Notes: generated by a model from the letters alone, not told the origin. 64,000 nt of DNA from Rhodobiaceae bacterium UBA4490 (GCA_002389665.1 DGNO01000001.1:645564-709563), one strand, 5' to 3'. Shown: positions 28,211 through 35,704, numbered from the stretch's first letter. Numbers and translations: made by a program.

Positions 28211-28291
28211 ATAAAAAAGCCGCCCCGAAAGGCGGCCCGAACTTCAGATATGCGACACGCGCACGCGAAGGAGACCGCCTAAAAGGCGGTC
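28211..28291 (-). promoter_or_regulatory. Tryptophan-attenuator-like leader RNA before the methyltransferase gene
   Basis: Read on the minus strand, segment 1 (GACCGCC, 28291-28285) pairs with segment 2 (GGCGGTC, 28279-28273). Segment 2 extended (AGGCGGTC) can instead pair with segment 3 (GGCCGCCT, 28237-28230), eight pairs with one G-U. Segment 3 can also pair with segment 4 (GGGGCGGC, 28226-28219) to form a terminator stem followed by TTTTTT (28218-28213). Segment 1 starts right after two Trp codons of the leader ORF, and the leader stop codon lies in the 1:2 loop. These are the classical mutually exclusive helices of ribosome-mediated attenuation. The methyltransferase ATG is about 57 bases after the T-tract. 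Confidence 0.8.
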
Positions 28292-28347
28292 CACCAAAGA
28301 CCGGTAACGCGGCCGGCCGGAACGATCATGGTGCGTGCGTTCATCAT
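28279..28347 (-). CDS. Leader peptide with tandem Trp codons
   Basis: A 22-codon ORF, MMNARTM...VTGLWWTAF, whose codons 18-19 are TGG TGG and whose stop TAG lies in the loop of the 1:2 hairpin. No Shine-Dalgarno sequence precedes the ATG. A promoter-like TTGCAA...TATTCT ends seven bases before it, so the transcript would begin at or next to the ATG, as is known for the leaderless trpL of Sinorhizobium meliloti. The peptide itself need not have a function; the Trp codons would sense charged tRNA-Trp. Two ATG codons (28347, 28344) are possible starts. Confidence 0.72.
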   Translation of the reverse strand: MMNARTMIVPAGRVTGLWWTAF

Positions 28348-28354
28348 GGGACGG

Positions 28355-28382
28355 AGAATAGCCGCGGCGGCGCGCTTTGCAA
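28355..28382 (-). promoter_or_regulatory. Probable promoter of the Trp-codon leader
   Basis: On the minus strand TTGCAA (28382-28377) and TATTCT (28360-28355) are 16 bases apart (17 if the upstream box is read as CTTGCA). Seven bases separate the downstream box from the leader ATG, predicting a leaderless or nearly leaderless transcript. Confidence 0.5.
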
Positions 28383-28440
28383 GGGCGAATTGCGCCGCCT
28401 TTGTGGAGCGGCTTGCCCACGCACTTCGCACTACCTCAGA

Positions 28441-28534
28441 TGGACCCCGGCACGGGGGCCGGGGTGACACGTGAGTGTGGCGCAGGGCCCTACCTTTTAC
28501 CGAAGCTGTCACCCCGGGCTTGTCCCGGGGTCCA
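28441..28534. repeat. Intergenic GGACCCCGG-type palindromic repeat, copy 2
   Basis: TGGACCCCGGCACGGGGGCC...GGGGTGACACGTG begins the element and TGTCACCCCGGG...CCCGGGGTCCA ends it. The two inverted units are the same as in the copies at 20121 and 46260. It fills the gap between the thiolase terminator and the Trp-codon leader promoter. Confidence 0.8.
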
Positions 28535-28537
28535 CAT

Positions 28538-28566
28538 AAGAAAGGGCCGCCCCGGAGGAGCGGCCC
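28538..28566 (-). terminator. Rho-independent terminator after the thiolase gene
   Basis: On the minus strand GGGCCGC (28566-28560) pairs with GCGGCCC (28550-28544), followed by TTTCTTATG, 22 bases after the thiolase stop. It separates the thiolase operon from the downstream leader and methyltransferase. Confidence 0.65.
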
Positions 28567-28587
28567 CTGCCTTGAGGTTCCTGAACC

Positions 28588-29736
28588 TTACGGCTTTTCG
28601 AGAATGTGGATGGCGGCGGCGTTGCCCATGCCCACCACATGGGTCATGCCCATGCGTGCGCCTTCCACCTGGCGCTTACCGGCCTTGCCTCTGAGATGCG
28701 TAACGATCTCATAGACATTGGCGATGCCCGTCGCGCCCAAGGGATGGCCCTTGGACAGAAGCCCGCCGGAGACATTGACCGGGATTTTGCCGCCCAGCGC
28801 CGTCGCGCCCGTGTCGATCATCTTGCCGGCTTCCCCGTCCTTGCAAAGGCCGAGATTCTCGTAATGCAGAATTTCCGCCGTGGCGAAACAGTCATGCAGC
28901 TCGACAAGGTCGAGGTCTTCCGGCCCGACGCCCGCCATCTCGTAAGCCTGTTGCGCGGCCATGCGCGTGCAGGTCGAAAAGTCCGGCATCACAAGATCGC
29001 GGTCGGTGAAGGGATCGGAGGTAAGCGCAGACGCGCGCACTTTGATGGCCCGGTCCATAAGGCCGAGTTCCTTCACTTTCTTTTCCGAACAGAGCACGGC
29101 GGCAGCGGAGCCGTCCACATTCACCGAGCACATCAGCTTGGTGTTGGGATAGGAGATCATCTCCGCGCCCATCACTTCTTCAAGCGGCGTTTCCTTCTGA
29201 TACATCGCCTTGTCGTTCATGGTGGAGTGGTGATGGTTCTTCACCGCCACCTTGGCGAACTGCTCGAAGCTTGTGCCGTGTTTCTTGTGGTGCTCCATGC
29301 CAAGCTCGGCAAAGACCGTCGGCATGGTGCCCGAACCCAGAAGCCCCTCGGTGGGAATGCCCTTGTCGCTTCCCCCGCCGCCGAGAAGCCCGCGGCCCAT
29401 CTGCTCGACACCGACCGCAAGCACGAGGTCGTAAAGCCCCGCCTTGATGGCGATCCAGCCTTCGCGGAACGCGGTCGCGCCCGTGGCGCAGGCATTTGCC
29501 GTATTCACCACCGGAATGCCGGTCTGGCCGATCTGGTGCAGAATGCGCTGGCCCACCATGCCGCTTGCCTGGAAGAGATTGCCGCAATAAAGCGCCTGCA
29601 TGTCCTTGATGCCGAGCCCGGCATCATCGAGCGCCAAGAGCGCGGCTTCCGCGCCCAGATCCGGCACCGTGCGGTCCGGGAAGCGGCCGAATTTGATCAT
29701 ATCCGTGCCGATGACATAAACGTCGTCTTTGCTCAT
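28588..29736 (-). CDS. SCP2-type thiolase / acetyl-CoA acetyltransferase family protein
   Basis: A 382-residue thiolase-fold protein. The nucleophilic Cys83 lies in NTANACATGATAFREG, an ELHDCFATAEI segment replaces the NEAF of ordinary thiolases, and the C-terminal GGLLSKGHPLGATG carries the conserved His. This pattern is that of SCP2-like (sterol carrier protein X type) thiolases and lipid-transfer proteins, which cleave or form branched or unusual 3-oxoacyl-CoAs. The gene is 13 bases downstream of a DUF35 OB-fold gene, the normal companion of such thiolases. The true substrate is unknown. Confidence 0.87.
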   Translation of the reverse strand: MSKDDVYVIGTDMIKFGRFPDRTVPDLGAEAALLALDDAGLGIKDMQALYCGNLFQASGMVGQRILHQIGQTGIPVVNTANACATGATAFREGWIAIKAGLYDLVLAVGVEQMGRGLLGGGGSDKGIPTEGLLGSGTMPTVFAELGMEHHKKHGTSFEQFAKVAVKNHHHSTMNDKAMYQKETPLEEVMGAEMISYPNTKLMCSVNVDGSAAAVLCSEKKVKELGLMDRAIKVRASALTSDPFTDRDLVMPDFSTCTRMAAQQAYEMAGVGPEDLDLVELHDCFATAEILHYENLGLCKDGEAGKMIDTGATALGGKIPVNVSGGLLSKGHPLGATGIANVYEIVTHLRGKAGKRQVEGARMGMTHVVGMGNAAAIHILEKP

Positions 29737-29749
29737 GGGTTAAGCCTCC

Positions 29750-30172
29750 TCACGCCGCCGGTTGAAAGAAATAGGAAATATAGTGGTTGCCCTGTTTGTC
29801 GGTGCGGCCCGCATCCTTGAAGACCACATCGACATCCATCCCCATTTTGATTTTCGCAGGATCGGGCTCGATATTGATGAGATTGCCCTTCACCGTGCCG
29901 CCGCCTTCAATGTCCACCACGGCGGAAACGAAAGGCACTTCCACGCCGGGGAAAGAGCGGTAGACGATCGTGTAGGAATAGAGCTTGCCTTTATTCGGCA
30001 GCTTCACCGCTTCCATCTTATCGCGGGCAAAACATTTCGAGCAGACATGGCGCGCGCCGATAAAGACGGTGCCGCAATTGCCGCATTTGTGCCCTTCCAG
30101 ATATGGTTCGCCATTCGCCGGCAGTTTGACGTAGTCCGTCACCGGGCGCAGCTCGCTCGCCGCTTCACTCAT
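29750..30172 (-). CDS. Zn-ribbon/OB-fold (DUF35) acyl-CoA-binding partner protein
   Basis: A 140-residue protein with an N-terminal rubredoxin-like zinc ribbon (Cys30, Cys33, Cys44, Cys47) and a C-terminal OB fold (GKLYSYTIVYRSFPGVEVPFVSAVVDIEGGGTVKG). DUF35 proteins act with SCP2-type thiolases or acyl-CoA hydratases, for example in steroid side-chain degradation, probably binding the CoA ester. The ATG at 30172 follows GGGAGAAAGCG; an upstream GTG at 30202 lies inside a 13-base tandem repeat and is less likely. It is the promoter-proximal gene of the pair with the thiolase. Confidence 0.87.
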   Translation of the reverse strand: MSEAASELRPVTDYVKLPANGEPYLEGHKCGNCGTVFIGARHVCSKCFARDKMEAVKLPNKGKLYSYTIVYRSFPGVEVPFVSAVVDIEGGGTVKGNLINIEPDPAKIKMGMDVDVVFKDAGRTDKQGNHYISYFFQPAA

Positions 30173-30185
30173 CGCTTTCTCCCTT

Positions 30186-30224
30186 GCACTTGTTTTTGGC
30201 ACTTGTTCTTGGCGGTTGTTCTTG
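30186..30224. repeat. Three tandem 13-base units upstream of the DUF35 gene
   Basis: GCACTTGTTTTTG, GCACTTGTTCTTG and GCGGTTGTTCTTG follow each other directly, 14 bases upstream of the DUF35 start codon and next to its ribosome site. On the mRNA strand this is a CAAGAACAA-rich, unstructured stretch. The remainder of 30225-30411 shows no gene. Confidence 0.6.
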
Positions 30225-30411
30225 CCGCTATTCGTTAAGGCATGGCCCTTGCGCGGCAGACACCGCTTGTTTCTGGCGGAACTTTACCACCTTCGATAGC
30301 GCTGTCATCAAGGCACGAAAACACGTCGCGGCGGCAAGGGTTTATGCACGTCTGAAGAAAGCCGCTTGCCCGTGAAACGGAACCAAGGCGGCAAGGCATC
30401 GTTTCTGCAGC

Positions 30412-30906
30412 ATGATGGAAACACTCGCCGGCCAGTTCGAAACTTATCTGCCGCCCGCCGAAATCGCCTTACGCACAATCTCCGCCCTCGTGCTCGGCAC
30501 TTTGATCGGGCTCGAACGGGAGCTGCGGCAAAAACCGGCGGGCCTGCGCACCTGCATGCTGGTGGCGCTGACCTCGGCCGCCTTCGTCGTCGGCAGTATC
30601 GAACTTTCCATGCGCCTTGCCGATGACGGGCCGGATTTCAATCTCGACCCCTTGCGCGCCATCGAGGCGATCGTGACCGGCATCGCCTTTCTCGGTGCGG
30701 GCGCCATCCTGCAATCGGGCGGGCATGTGCGCGGGCTGACCACGGGCGCCAGCATCTGGCTCACCGGCGCGATCGGCCTCATCGCGGGCGCGGGCCAGGT
30801 TCTCTTCGCCCTCTTCGTCGCCCTGCTCGGCCTCTTCGTCCTTCACCTCATGGGCCGCATCGAGCACCGCTGGGTGAAAACGAAAGGCGGGGAAAACGAC
30901 GGCTAA
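30412..30906 (+). CDS. MgtC/SapB family membrane protein
   Basis: A 164-residue membrane protein of the MgtC family. It contains LRTISALVLGTLIGLERELRQKPAGLRTCMLV, AIVTGIAFLGAGAILQSG and VRGLTTGASIWLTGAIGLIAGAG, the three signature blocks, with about four to five helices. It lacks the soluble ACT-like C-terminal domain of Salmonella MgtC. In pathogens MgtC aids survival under low magnesium and inhibits F1Fo-ATPase; in free-living bacteria the role is unclear. It is alone on the plus strand; no clear ribosome site precedes the tandem ATG codons. Confidence 0.88.
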   Translation: MMETLAGQFETYLPPAEIALRTISALVLGTLIGLERELRQKPAGLRTCMLVALTSAAFVVGSIELSMRLADDGPDFNLDPLRAIEAIVTGIAFLGAGAILQSGGHVRGLTTGASIWLTGAIGLIAGAGQVLFALFVALLGLFVLHLMGRIEHRWVKTKGGENDG

Positions 30907-31020
30907 AGGTCTCCATCATTCCCACCAAATGCTCGCGGACATCCGACGAACTTTATTTCCGCTACCCACACGACGATTGCTATGAAAAAATGTCACGTTC
31001 ACCAAATGGGGGGGAGTGAC

Positions 31021-32136
31021 ATGCCTTTATTAGTTAGAAAAAGCGTTGCAGTAGGACCCTTCAGATTCAATCTCTCTAAGTCCGGTTTGGGTATATCTGC
31101 GGGTGTAAAAGGACTGAGAGTAGGGACCGGTCCCCGAGGCAATTATGTTCATATGGGACATGGTGGCCTTTATTACAGAAAATCACTCAAGCCGCCCCAA
31201 AAAAGCTCGAAGACTCATGAGTTCGACCAAACAGCCAACGCTTCGCCCTCTTCAAGTCAGCACGATTGGGAAGAAGGAGTTAATGCGCTGGAGTTAGCGC
31301 CCGCGAATGCCGAACAAATTGTGGCGGAGATTAACGAAAAACTCGCAAGAATAATTCTGTGGCCGTTCGTGGCTTCCTTGACAATTGCAATAGCTCTACT
31401 CGCCTATGATCAGTCTGGGCTGATAGCTATGGCATCTGCCTTGGCAATAGGATGCGCGCTTACATATCTCGCAATGTCACACGACGAAGTTAGAAGATCT
31501 GTGGTCATCCTTTATGACCTCGAACTAGACGCGCGAGATGCCTTTGAAAAATTTTCTCAGGAATTCGAGAAAACAGCAGCCTGCAAAAAAGCTTGGAACA
31601 TACGCAACACTAACTCAACAAGCGACTGGAAGAGAAATGCAGGCGCCGGAAATCTTGTTGATAGACAATCCGCAAGCTTGGGGTTTGGCAGCCCGTCAAT
31701 AATCAAAACCAACATTGAGCCACCTTGCATCAAAGGCGGAGCTCAAGACATCTACTTCTATCCCGACTTGGTTCTGCTCGTTCAAGGCAGCAAAGCCGGA
31801 GCCATAAGTTACACATCTTTGAAACTGGAATGGGGGGCCACTATCTTTGTCGAAACTGAAAGCGTGCCCACCGACAGCCAGATCATTGGCCACACATGGC
31901 GGTACGTCAATAAAAACGGCAACCCCGACAGACGCTTCAATAACAATTATCAGATACCCGAAGTGCGTTATCCAACGATGACTTTGAAAAGCTCTTCAGG
32001 TTTGGAAAAAGTTCTTCACCTCTCAAGCGTATCCAACACCCGCGAGTTATCAAAAGCCTTGGACGCACAAACAGAAACAGCCCGCCGGAATATTCACCGG
32101 TCGGAACCTGAAGCCGTGGAAAGGATTGCCACATAA
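31021..32136 (+). CDS. DUF4236 membrane protein, AT-richer, probably acquired
   Basis: A 371-residue protein. The N-terminal 60 residues are a DUF4236 domain (PLLVRKSVAVGPFRFNLSKSGLGIS, RVGTGPRGNYVHMG). A Ser/Lys-rich linker follows, then two hydrophobic helices (about residues 105-145) and a C-terminal domain of unknown function with TWRYVNKNGNPDRRFNNNYQ. Function is unknown. Base composition is clearly lower in G+C than all neighbours, and codon choice differs (many ATA, AGA, TTA). It ends 13 bases before the 3' end of tRNA-Ser, a frequent insertion site, but no integrase or att repeat is visible. The ATG follows GGGGGGAGTGAC. Confidence 0.8.
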   Translation: MPLLVRKSVAVGPFRFNLSKSGLGISAGVKGLRVGTGPRGNYVHMGHGGLYYRKSLKPPQKSSKTHEFDQTANASPSSSQHDWEEGVNALELAPANAEQIVAEINEKLARIILWPFVASLTIAIALLAYDQSGLIAMASALAIGCALTYLAMSHDEVRRSVVILYDLELDARDAFEKFSQEFEKTAACKKAWNIRNTNSTSDWKRNAGAGNLVDRQSASLGFGSPSIIKTNIEPPCIKGGAQDIYFYPDLVLLVQGSKAGAISYTSLKLEWGATIFVETESVPTDSQIIGHTWRYVNKNGNPDRRFNNNYQIPEVRYPTMTLKSSSGLEKVLHLSSVSNTRELSKALDAQTETARRNIHRSEPEAVERIAT

Positions 32137-32148
32137 AGTTTGGGAAAA

Positions 32149-32239
32149 TGGCGGAGAGGATGGGATTCGAACCCACGAGACGCTTTTGACGTCTACTCCC
32201 TTAGCAGGGGAGCGCCTTCGACCACTCGGCCACCTCTCC
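32149..32239 (-). tRNA. tRNA-Ser (anticodon GCU)
   Basis: The minus strand gives GGAGAGGTGGCCGAGTGGTC at the 5' end, an anticodon arm CTCCC-CTGCTAA-GGGAG with anticodon GCU (reading AGC/AGU), a long class II variable arm (GACGTCAAAAGCGTC), a T arm GTGGGTTCGAATCCCAT and acceptor CCTCTCC-G-CCA, with CCA encoded. The acceptor stem pairs GGAGAGG with CCTCTCC. Confidence 0.97.
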
Positions 32240-32514
32240 GCCGCCGTGTATGCCCTAGCTGCCCTGCCGTTTCAAGCCGTTTCAGGCCGTTTGCGCCCCG
32301 AAATCTCAGAAAACTTGGGGAAAGCTCTGCAATCAAGCCTTTGATTCTGCTGGCCGAACCGCCCGCCTGATGCTGGCGGCAGGTCGGGCCAGCCCATTTC
32401 ACCCACGAAGCCTGAGCCACCTGCCCGCTCGCACACTAAAGGCAATTCACAATCACATGATCGCCGGGCGATTCCCGCTCGCCCTTGGCGGAAACTGTGG
32501 GTAGGTTGGCGGCC

Positions 32515-32925
32515 ATGATGCAGGCTGCCCGCCATATGAAACAGGATGCAAAGCGCACGGTCCTTTGGCTGTCGCTTTTCGTGCTGTTTTTGAATGCACT
32601 GCTGCCCGCCGGTTATATGCCCGGCGCGCGGGCGGAGGATGGCAGCTTCACCATCGTCATCTGCTCGGCCTCCGGCCTGAAAACGCTAACGCTGGATGCC
32701 GCGGGCAATCCCATCACCCATGACGAAAACGGCACGGCGGATACGGCAGGCTGTCTTTATTGGACCGCCACGGCCCATTACATCGCCGCGCCCGAGATCA
32801 CGCTGACGGCGATGGCACTGCCCGTTGCCGCATCCCCGCGTGCCCCGCAAGCGCATGACGTGGTGCTGCCGCCCGCCATCGGCCCGCCGCTCGGCGCGCA
32901 GGCCCCGCCCTCTTTCCTCATCTGA
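32515..32925 (+). CDS. DUF2946-like exported protein of a metal locus
   Basis: A 136-residue protein. A hydrophobic N-terminal segment (TVLWLSLFVLFLNALLPAGYMP) is followed by FTIVICSASGLKTLTLDAAG, a later Cys in TAGCLYWTATAHY and a Pro-rich C-terminus. The ALLPAGYMP ... IVIC..G pattern matches DUF2946, a family often found beside copper-handling and TonB-receptor genes. The ATG at 32515 is preferred over an in-frame TTG at 32485 (AGG nine bases upstream); an ATG at 32536 is also possible. It leads a run with the YcnI-like and TonB-dependent receptor genes, so a role in metal handling is inferred. Confidence 0.65.
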   Translation: MMQAARHMKQDAKRTVLWLSLFVLFLNALLPAGYMPGARAEDGSFTIVICSASGLKTLTLDAAGNPITHDENGTADTAGCLYWTATAHYIAAPEITLTAMALPVAASPRAPQAHDVVLPPAIGPPLGAQAPPSFLI

Positions 32926-32979
32926 CTGCCGATCTACCGGAGCGCTTTTGCGCGCCCGCATTGTCATTTGAGGGACCCA

Positions 32980-33528
32980 ATGTCTAATTCATCTGTGAAA
33001 GCTGCGCTCGGCGCAGCGCTTATCGCCTTCCCCGCGCTTCTTGCCGCTCCGGCTGAAGCGCATATCGTTCTGGAAACCACGAGCGCGCCTGCGGACAGCT
33101 ATTTCCAGGTCACTTTCCTTGCGCCCCATGGCTGCGAAGGCTCGGCCACGACGGGCCTCACGATCACGCTGCCCGAGGGCACACTGGTCGCCAAACCGCA
33201 ACCGAAACCCGGCTGGCAGCTTGAAATCACCAAGAAGCCGCTGCCCGAACCCGTGGAAGGCCCGCATGGCGCCCTCTTCGAAGAAGCCGTCGAGACGATC
33301 ACCTGGCGGCACGGCAAACTGCCCGATGCGCAGTTCGATGCTTTCAAAATCCACATGCGTCTTCCGGCCGTGGATCAGGAAACCAAACTCTATTTCCCGG
33401 TGCTCCAGACTTGCGAGCAAGGCACCCGCAACTGGAACGAGATTGCGGAGGAAGGCGGCGCGCCCCCTGCCTCGCCTGCCCCCGCACTCACTTTGATGCC
33501 CGCGCAAAACGCGCATCACGCCCATTAA
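32980..33528 (+). CDS. YcnI-like (DUF1775) copper-binding exported protein
   Basis: A 182-residue exported protein. The signal peptide ends APAEA, so the mature protein would start with His28, followed by Glu32 (HIVLE); with the Trp in ETITWRHG this matches the N-terminal His/Glu/Trp copper site described for YcnI of Bacillus subtilis. The DUF1775 core includes FLAPHGCEGSATTGLTITLPEG and AFKIHMRLP, and a second Cys (LQTCEQG) may pair with the first. The C-terminus is His-rich (NAHHAH). The ATG follows GAGGGACCCA. It lies between the DUF2946 gene and the receptor gene; CopC/CopD-type partners are not present. Confidence 0.82.
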   Translation: MSNSSVKAALGAALIAFPALLAAPAEAHIVLETTSAPADSYFQVTFLAPHGCEGSATTGLTITLPEGTLVAKPQPKPGWQLEITKKPLPEPVEGPHGALFEEAVETITWRHGKLPDAQFDAFKIHMRLPAVDQETKLYFPVLQTCEQGTRNWNEIAEEGGAPPASPAPALTLMPAQNAHHAH

Positions 33529-33544
33529 GCCGCCGGAGAAAACC

Positions 33545-35629
33545 ATGAAACCGACCAACTTTGCCCTGCGCGTTGCAGGCGCTGCGACCCTTGCTTTGTC
33601 TGCCGTTCCGGCGCTTGCCGCAGAAGAGGCCGTCAAGCTGCCCGACATCACAGTTTCGGCGCAAACCGAACCTTCCCTGACCGTGCCCAGCGCGGAAGCT
33701 GCCAAGGAACGGCTTTCCCGCACCCCCGGCGGTGTGGAAGTCGTGCCGGCGGAAGAGTTCCGGGACGGGCGCGCCGCGACGCTCAAGGACGTTCTGGATT
33801 TCGTGCCAGGCGTCTTCGTACAGCCGAAATACGGCCAGGAGGATTTGCGCCTCTCGATCCGCGGCTCGGGCCTCTCGCGCAACTTCCATTTGCGCGGCAT
33901 CCGCCTTCTCATTGACGGCATTCCGATCAATGAAGCCGATGGCGGGGGCGACCCGCAGGAAATCGATCCGCTGACCTTCCGCTATACGGAGGTCTACCGG
34001 GGCGCCAACGCCCTGCAATATGGCGCGGCATCGCTGGGCGGGGCGATCAATTTCGTCTCTCCCACGGGCTACAATGCGCCCTCTTACCTTTCGCGTGTGG
34101 AAGTGGGCAGCTTCGGCACGAAACGCTTGCAGCTTGCCGCGGGCGGCGTTGAAGGCAAGTGGGACTATTATGCCAGCCCCACCTATTCCAGCTCCGATGG
34201 CTACCGCGATCACACCGAGCAGGATTACCTGCGCTTCTCCGGCAATCTCGGTTACCGGGTGAGCCCTGAGGTCGAAACCCGCTTCTATCTCAATCTCAAC
34301 ACGATCGATCAGGACATCCCGGCCTCGCTGACGAAAGCGCAGGCGCTGACCAGCCCGCAAAGCACACAGACATCGAGCTTTACGCAGGACACGGCCCGCG
34401 ACATCGATTCCATCCGCGTTGCCAACCGCACCTCGTTCATCCTGGGCGACTGGGATGTGATGCTCGGCGCGTCCTACACCAACAAGGATCTCTTTCACCC
34501 GCTCTCTTTCGGCATCATCGACAATTCCTATGAGAATGCCGGTCTTTATGCGCGCGGCACGCAGGAGGGCGAGCTGTTCGGCAACCGCACGCGCCTCACG
34601 CTCGGGGCCAATGTCATTGCCGGGATCAACCGGGCGCGCATCTGGCAGAATATCGGCGGCTCGCGCGGCTCCATTCAGTTCAACGATGTGGATGAGAAAT
34701 CCTACAATTACGAACTTTATGGCGAGATCGAGCAATATCTCACCACCGGCATCGCTCTGATCGCCGGGGCGCAGCTCAACCATTCCATCCGCGAGCTCGA
34801 CGACAATCAGCTCTCCAATGGCGATGACACGGGCCGCAAGACCTTCACAAGTTTCAACCCGAAACTCGGCGTGCTGTGGGATGTGACGGAAGAAGCGCAG
34901 CTCTTTGCCAATGTCTCCCGTTCTTCCGAACCGCCAACTTTTGCCGAACTCAACCCTTCCTCCGCACCGGGCTTTGCCGATCTCGATCCGCAGGAAGCCT
35001 GGACGGCGGAAATCGGCACGCGCGGCGGCAATGAGTGGATCGGCTGGGACCTTTCGCTTTACCGCGCCTGGATCGAGAACGAGCTGCAGCTCTTCGTAAC
35101 GCCGGGCAGCGGCCAGGGCGGCTTCGCGCTCAATGCCGATGAAACCATCCACCAGGGCATCGAGCTCGGGCTCAACGTTAAACTGCTGGACGGCATTTTC
35201 GCCGCGCCGGGCGATGACAAGCTCTTCTGGCGGCAGGCTTACACCCTGAACGATTTCCATTTCGACGGCGACGCGGCCTTCGGCGACAACGAGCTGCCGG
35301 GCGCCCCGAAGCATTTCCTGCGTACCGAGCTGCGCTATGAGAACGAGGACGGCTTCTACATCGCGCCCAACGCCGAATGGGTGCCGGAGGGCTATCACGT
35401 CGACAACGCCAATACGGACGCCTTCAAGACCGAGGATTACGTCATTTACGGCGTCAAAGCCGGCTATGATTTCGGCAACGGCCTCAGCGTCTATGCCGAT
35501 GGGCGCAACCTCCTCGACCGGACCTATATCTCCAACACCAATGCCCGGCCTGTGGCAACGGCCGCAGACGCGCTCTACAACCCCGGTGACGGGCGGGCGC
35601 TCTATGTGGGCATGGAGATCCGTTTCTAA
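33545..35629 (+). CDS. TonB-dependent outer-membrane receptor
   Basis: A 694-residue ligand-gated porin. After a signal peptide (LALSAVPALAAEE) the sequence LPDITVSAQTE resembles a TonB box. The plug domain includes ATLKDVLDFVPGVFVQPKYGQEDLRLSIRGSGL and IPINEADGGGDPQEIDPL. The 22-strand barrel ends GRALYVGMEIRF with the terminal Phe needed for outer-membrane assembly. The plug is close to FecA-like siderophore receptors, but the neighbours (YcnI-like and DUF2946) point to copper or another metal complex. It starts 16 bases after the YcnI-like gene and is followed by a terminator. Confidence 0.88.
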   Translation: MKPTNFALRVAGAATLALSAVPALAAEEAVKLPDITVSAQTEPSLTVPSAEAAKERLSRTPGGVEVVPAEEFRDGRAATLKDVLDFVPGVFVQPKYGQEDLRLSIRGSGLSRNFHLRGIRLLIDGIPINEADGGGDPQEIDPLTFRYTEVYRGANALQYGAASLGGAINFVSPTGYNAPSYLSRVEVGSFGTKRLQLAAGGVEGKWDYYASPTYSSSDGYRDHTEQDYLRFSGNLGYRVSPEVETRFYLNLNTIDQDIPASLTKAQALTSPQSTQTSSFTQDTARDIDSIRVANRTSFILGDWDVMLGASYTNKDLFHPLSFGIIDNSYENAGLYARGTQEGELFGNRTRLTLGANVIAGINRARIWQNIGGSRGSIQFNDVDEKSYNYELYGEIEQYLTTGIALIAGAQLNHSIRELDDNQLSNGDDTGRKTFTSFNPKLGVLWDVTEEAQLFANVSRSSEPPTFAELNPSSAPGFADLDPQEAWTAEIGTRGGNEWIGWDLSLYRAWIENELQLFVTPGSGQGGFALNADETIHQGIELGLNVKLLDGIFAAPGDDKLFWRQAYTLNDFHFDGDAAFGDNELPGAPKHFLRTELRYENEDGFYIAPNAEWVPEGYHVDNANTDAFKTEDYVIYGVKAGYDFGNGLSVYADGRNLLDRTYISNTNARPVATAADALYNPGDGRALYVGMEIRF

Positions 35630-35667
35630 GCAAAAGACGCGCTCAGCGCCGTGTGTGAGGCATTTAA

Positions 35668-35704
35668 GGGCGGCTCCGGGAAACCCCGGAGCCGCCCTTT
35701 GCAT
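35668..35704 (+). terminator. Rho-independent terminator after the TonB receptor
   Basis: GGGCGGCTCCGGG (35668-35680) pairs with CCCCGGAGCCGCCC across an AAA loop and is followed by TTTGCATTTTT. It lies about 40 bases after the receptor stop and closes the DUF2946-YcnI-receptor operon. Confidence 0.85.

Noticed and set aside
28211-28238. Simple intrinsic terminator of the thiolase operon
   Set aside because: The thiolase has a terminator of its own at 28538-28566. The structure here lies over 300 bases further on, after a separate promoter-like sequence and an ORF with tandem Trp codons that overlaps the alternative stems.
32149-32239. Integrative element with an att site in tRNA-Ser
   Set aside because: No integrase gene and no second copy of the tRNA 3' end were found near the other edge of the AT-richer gene (about 30900-31020).
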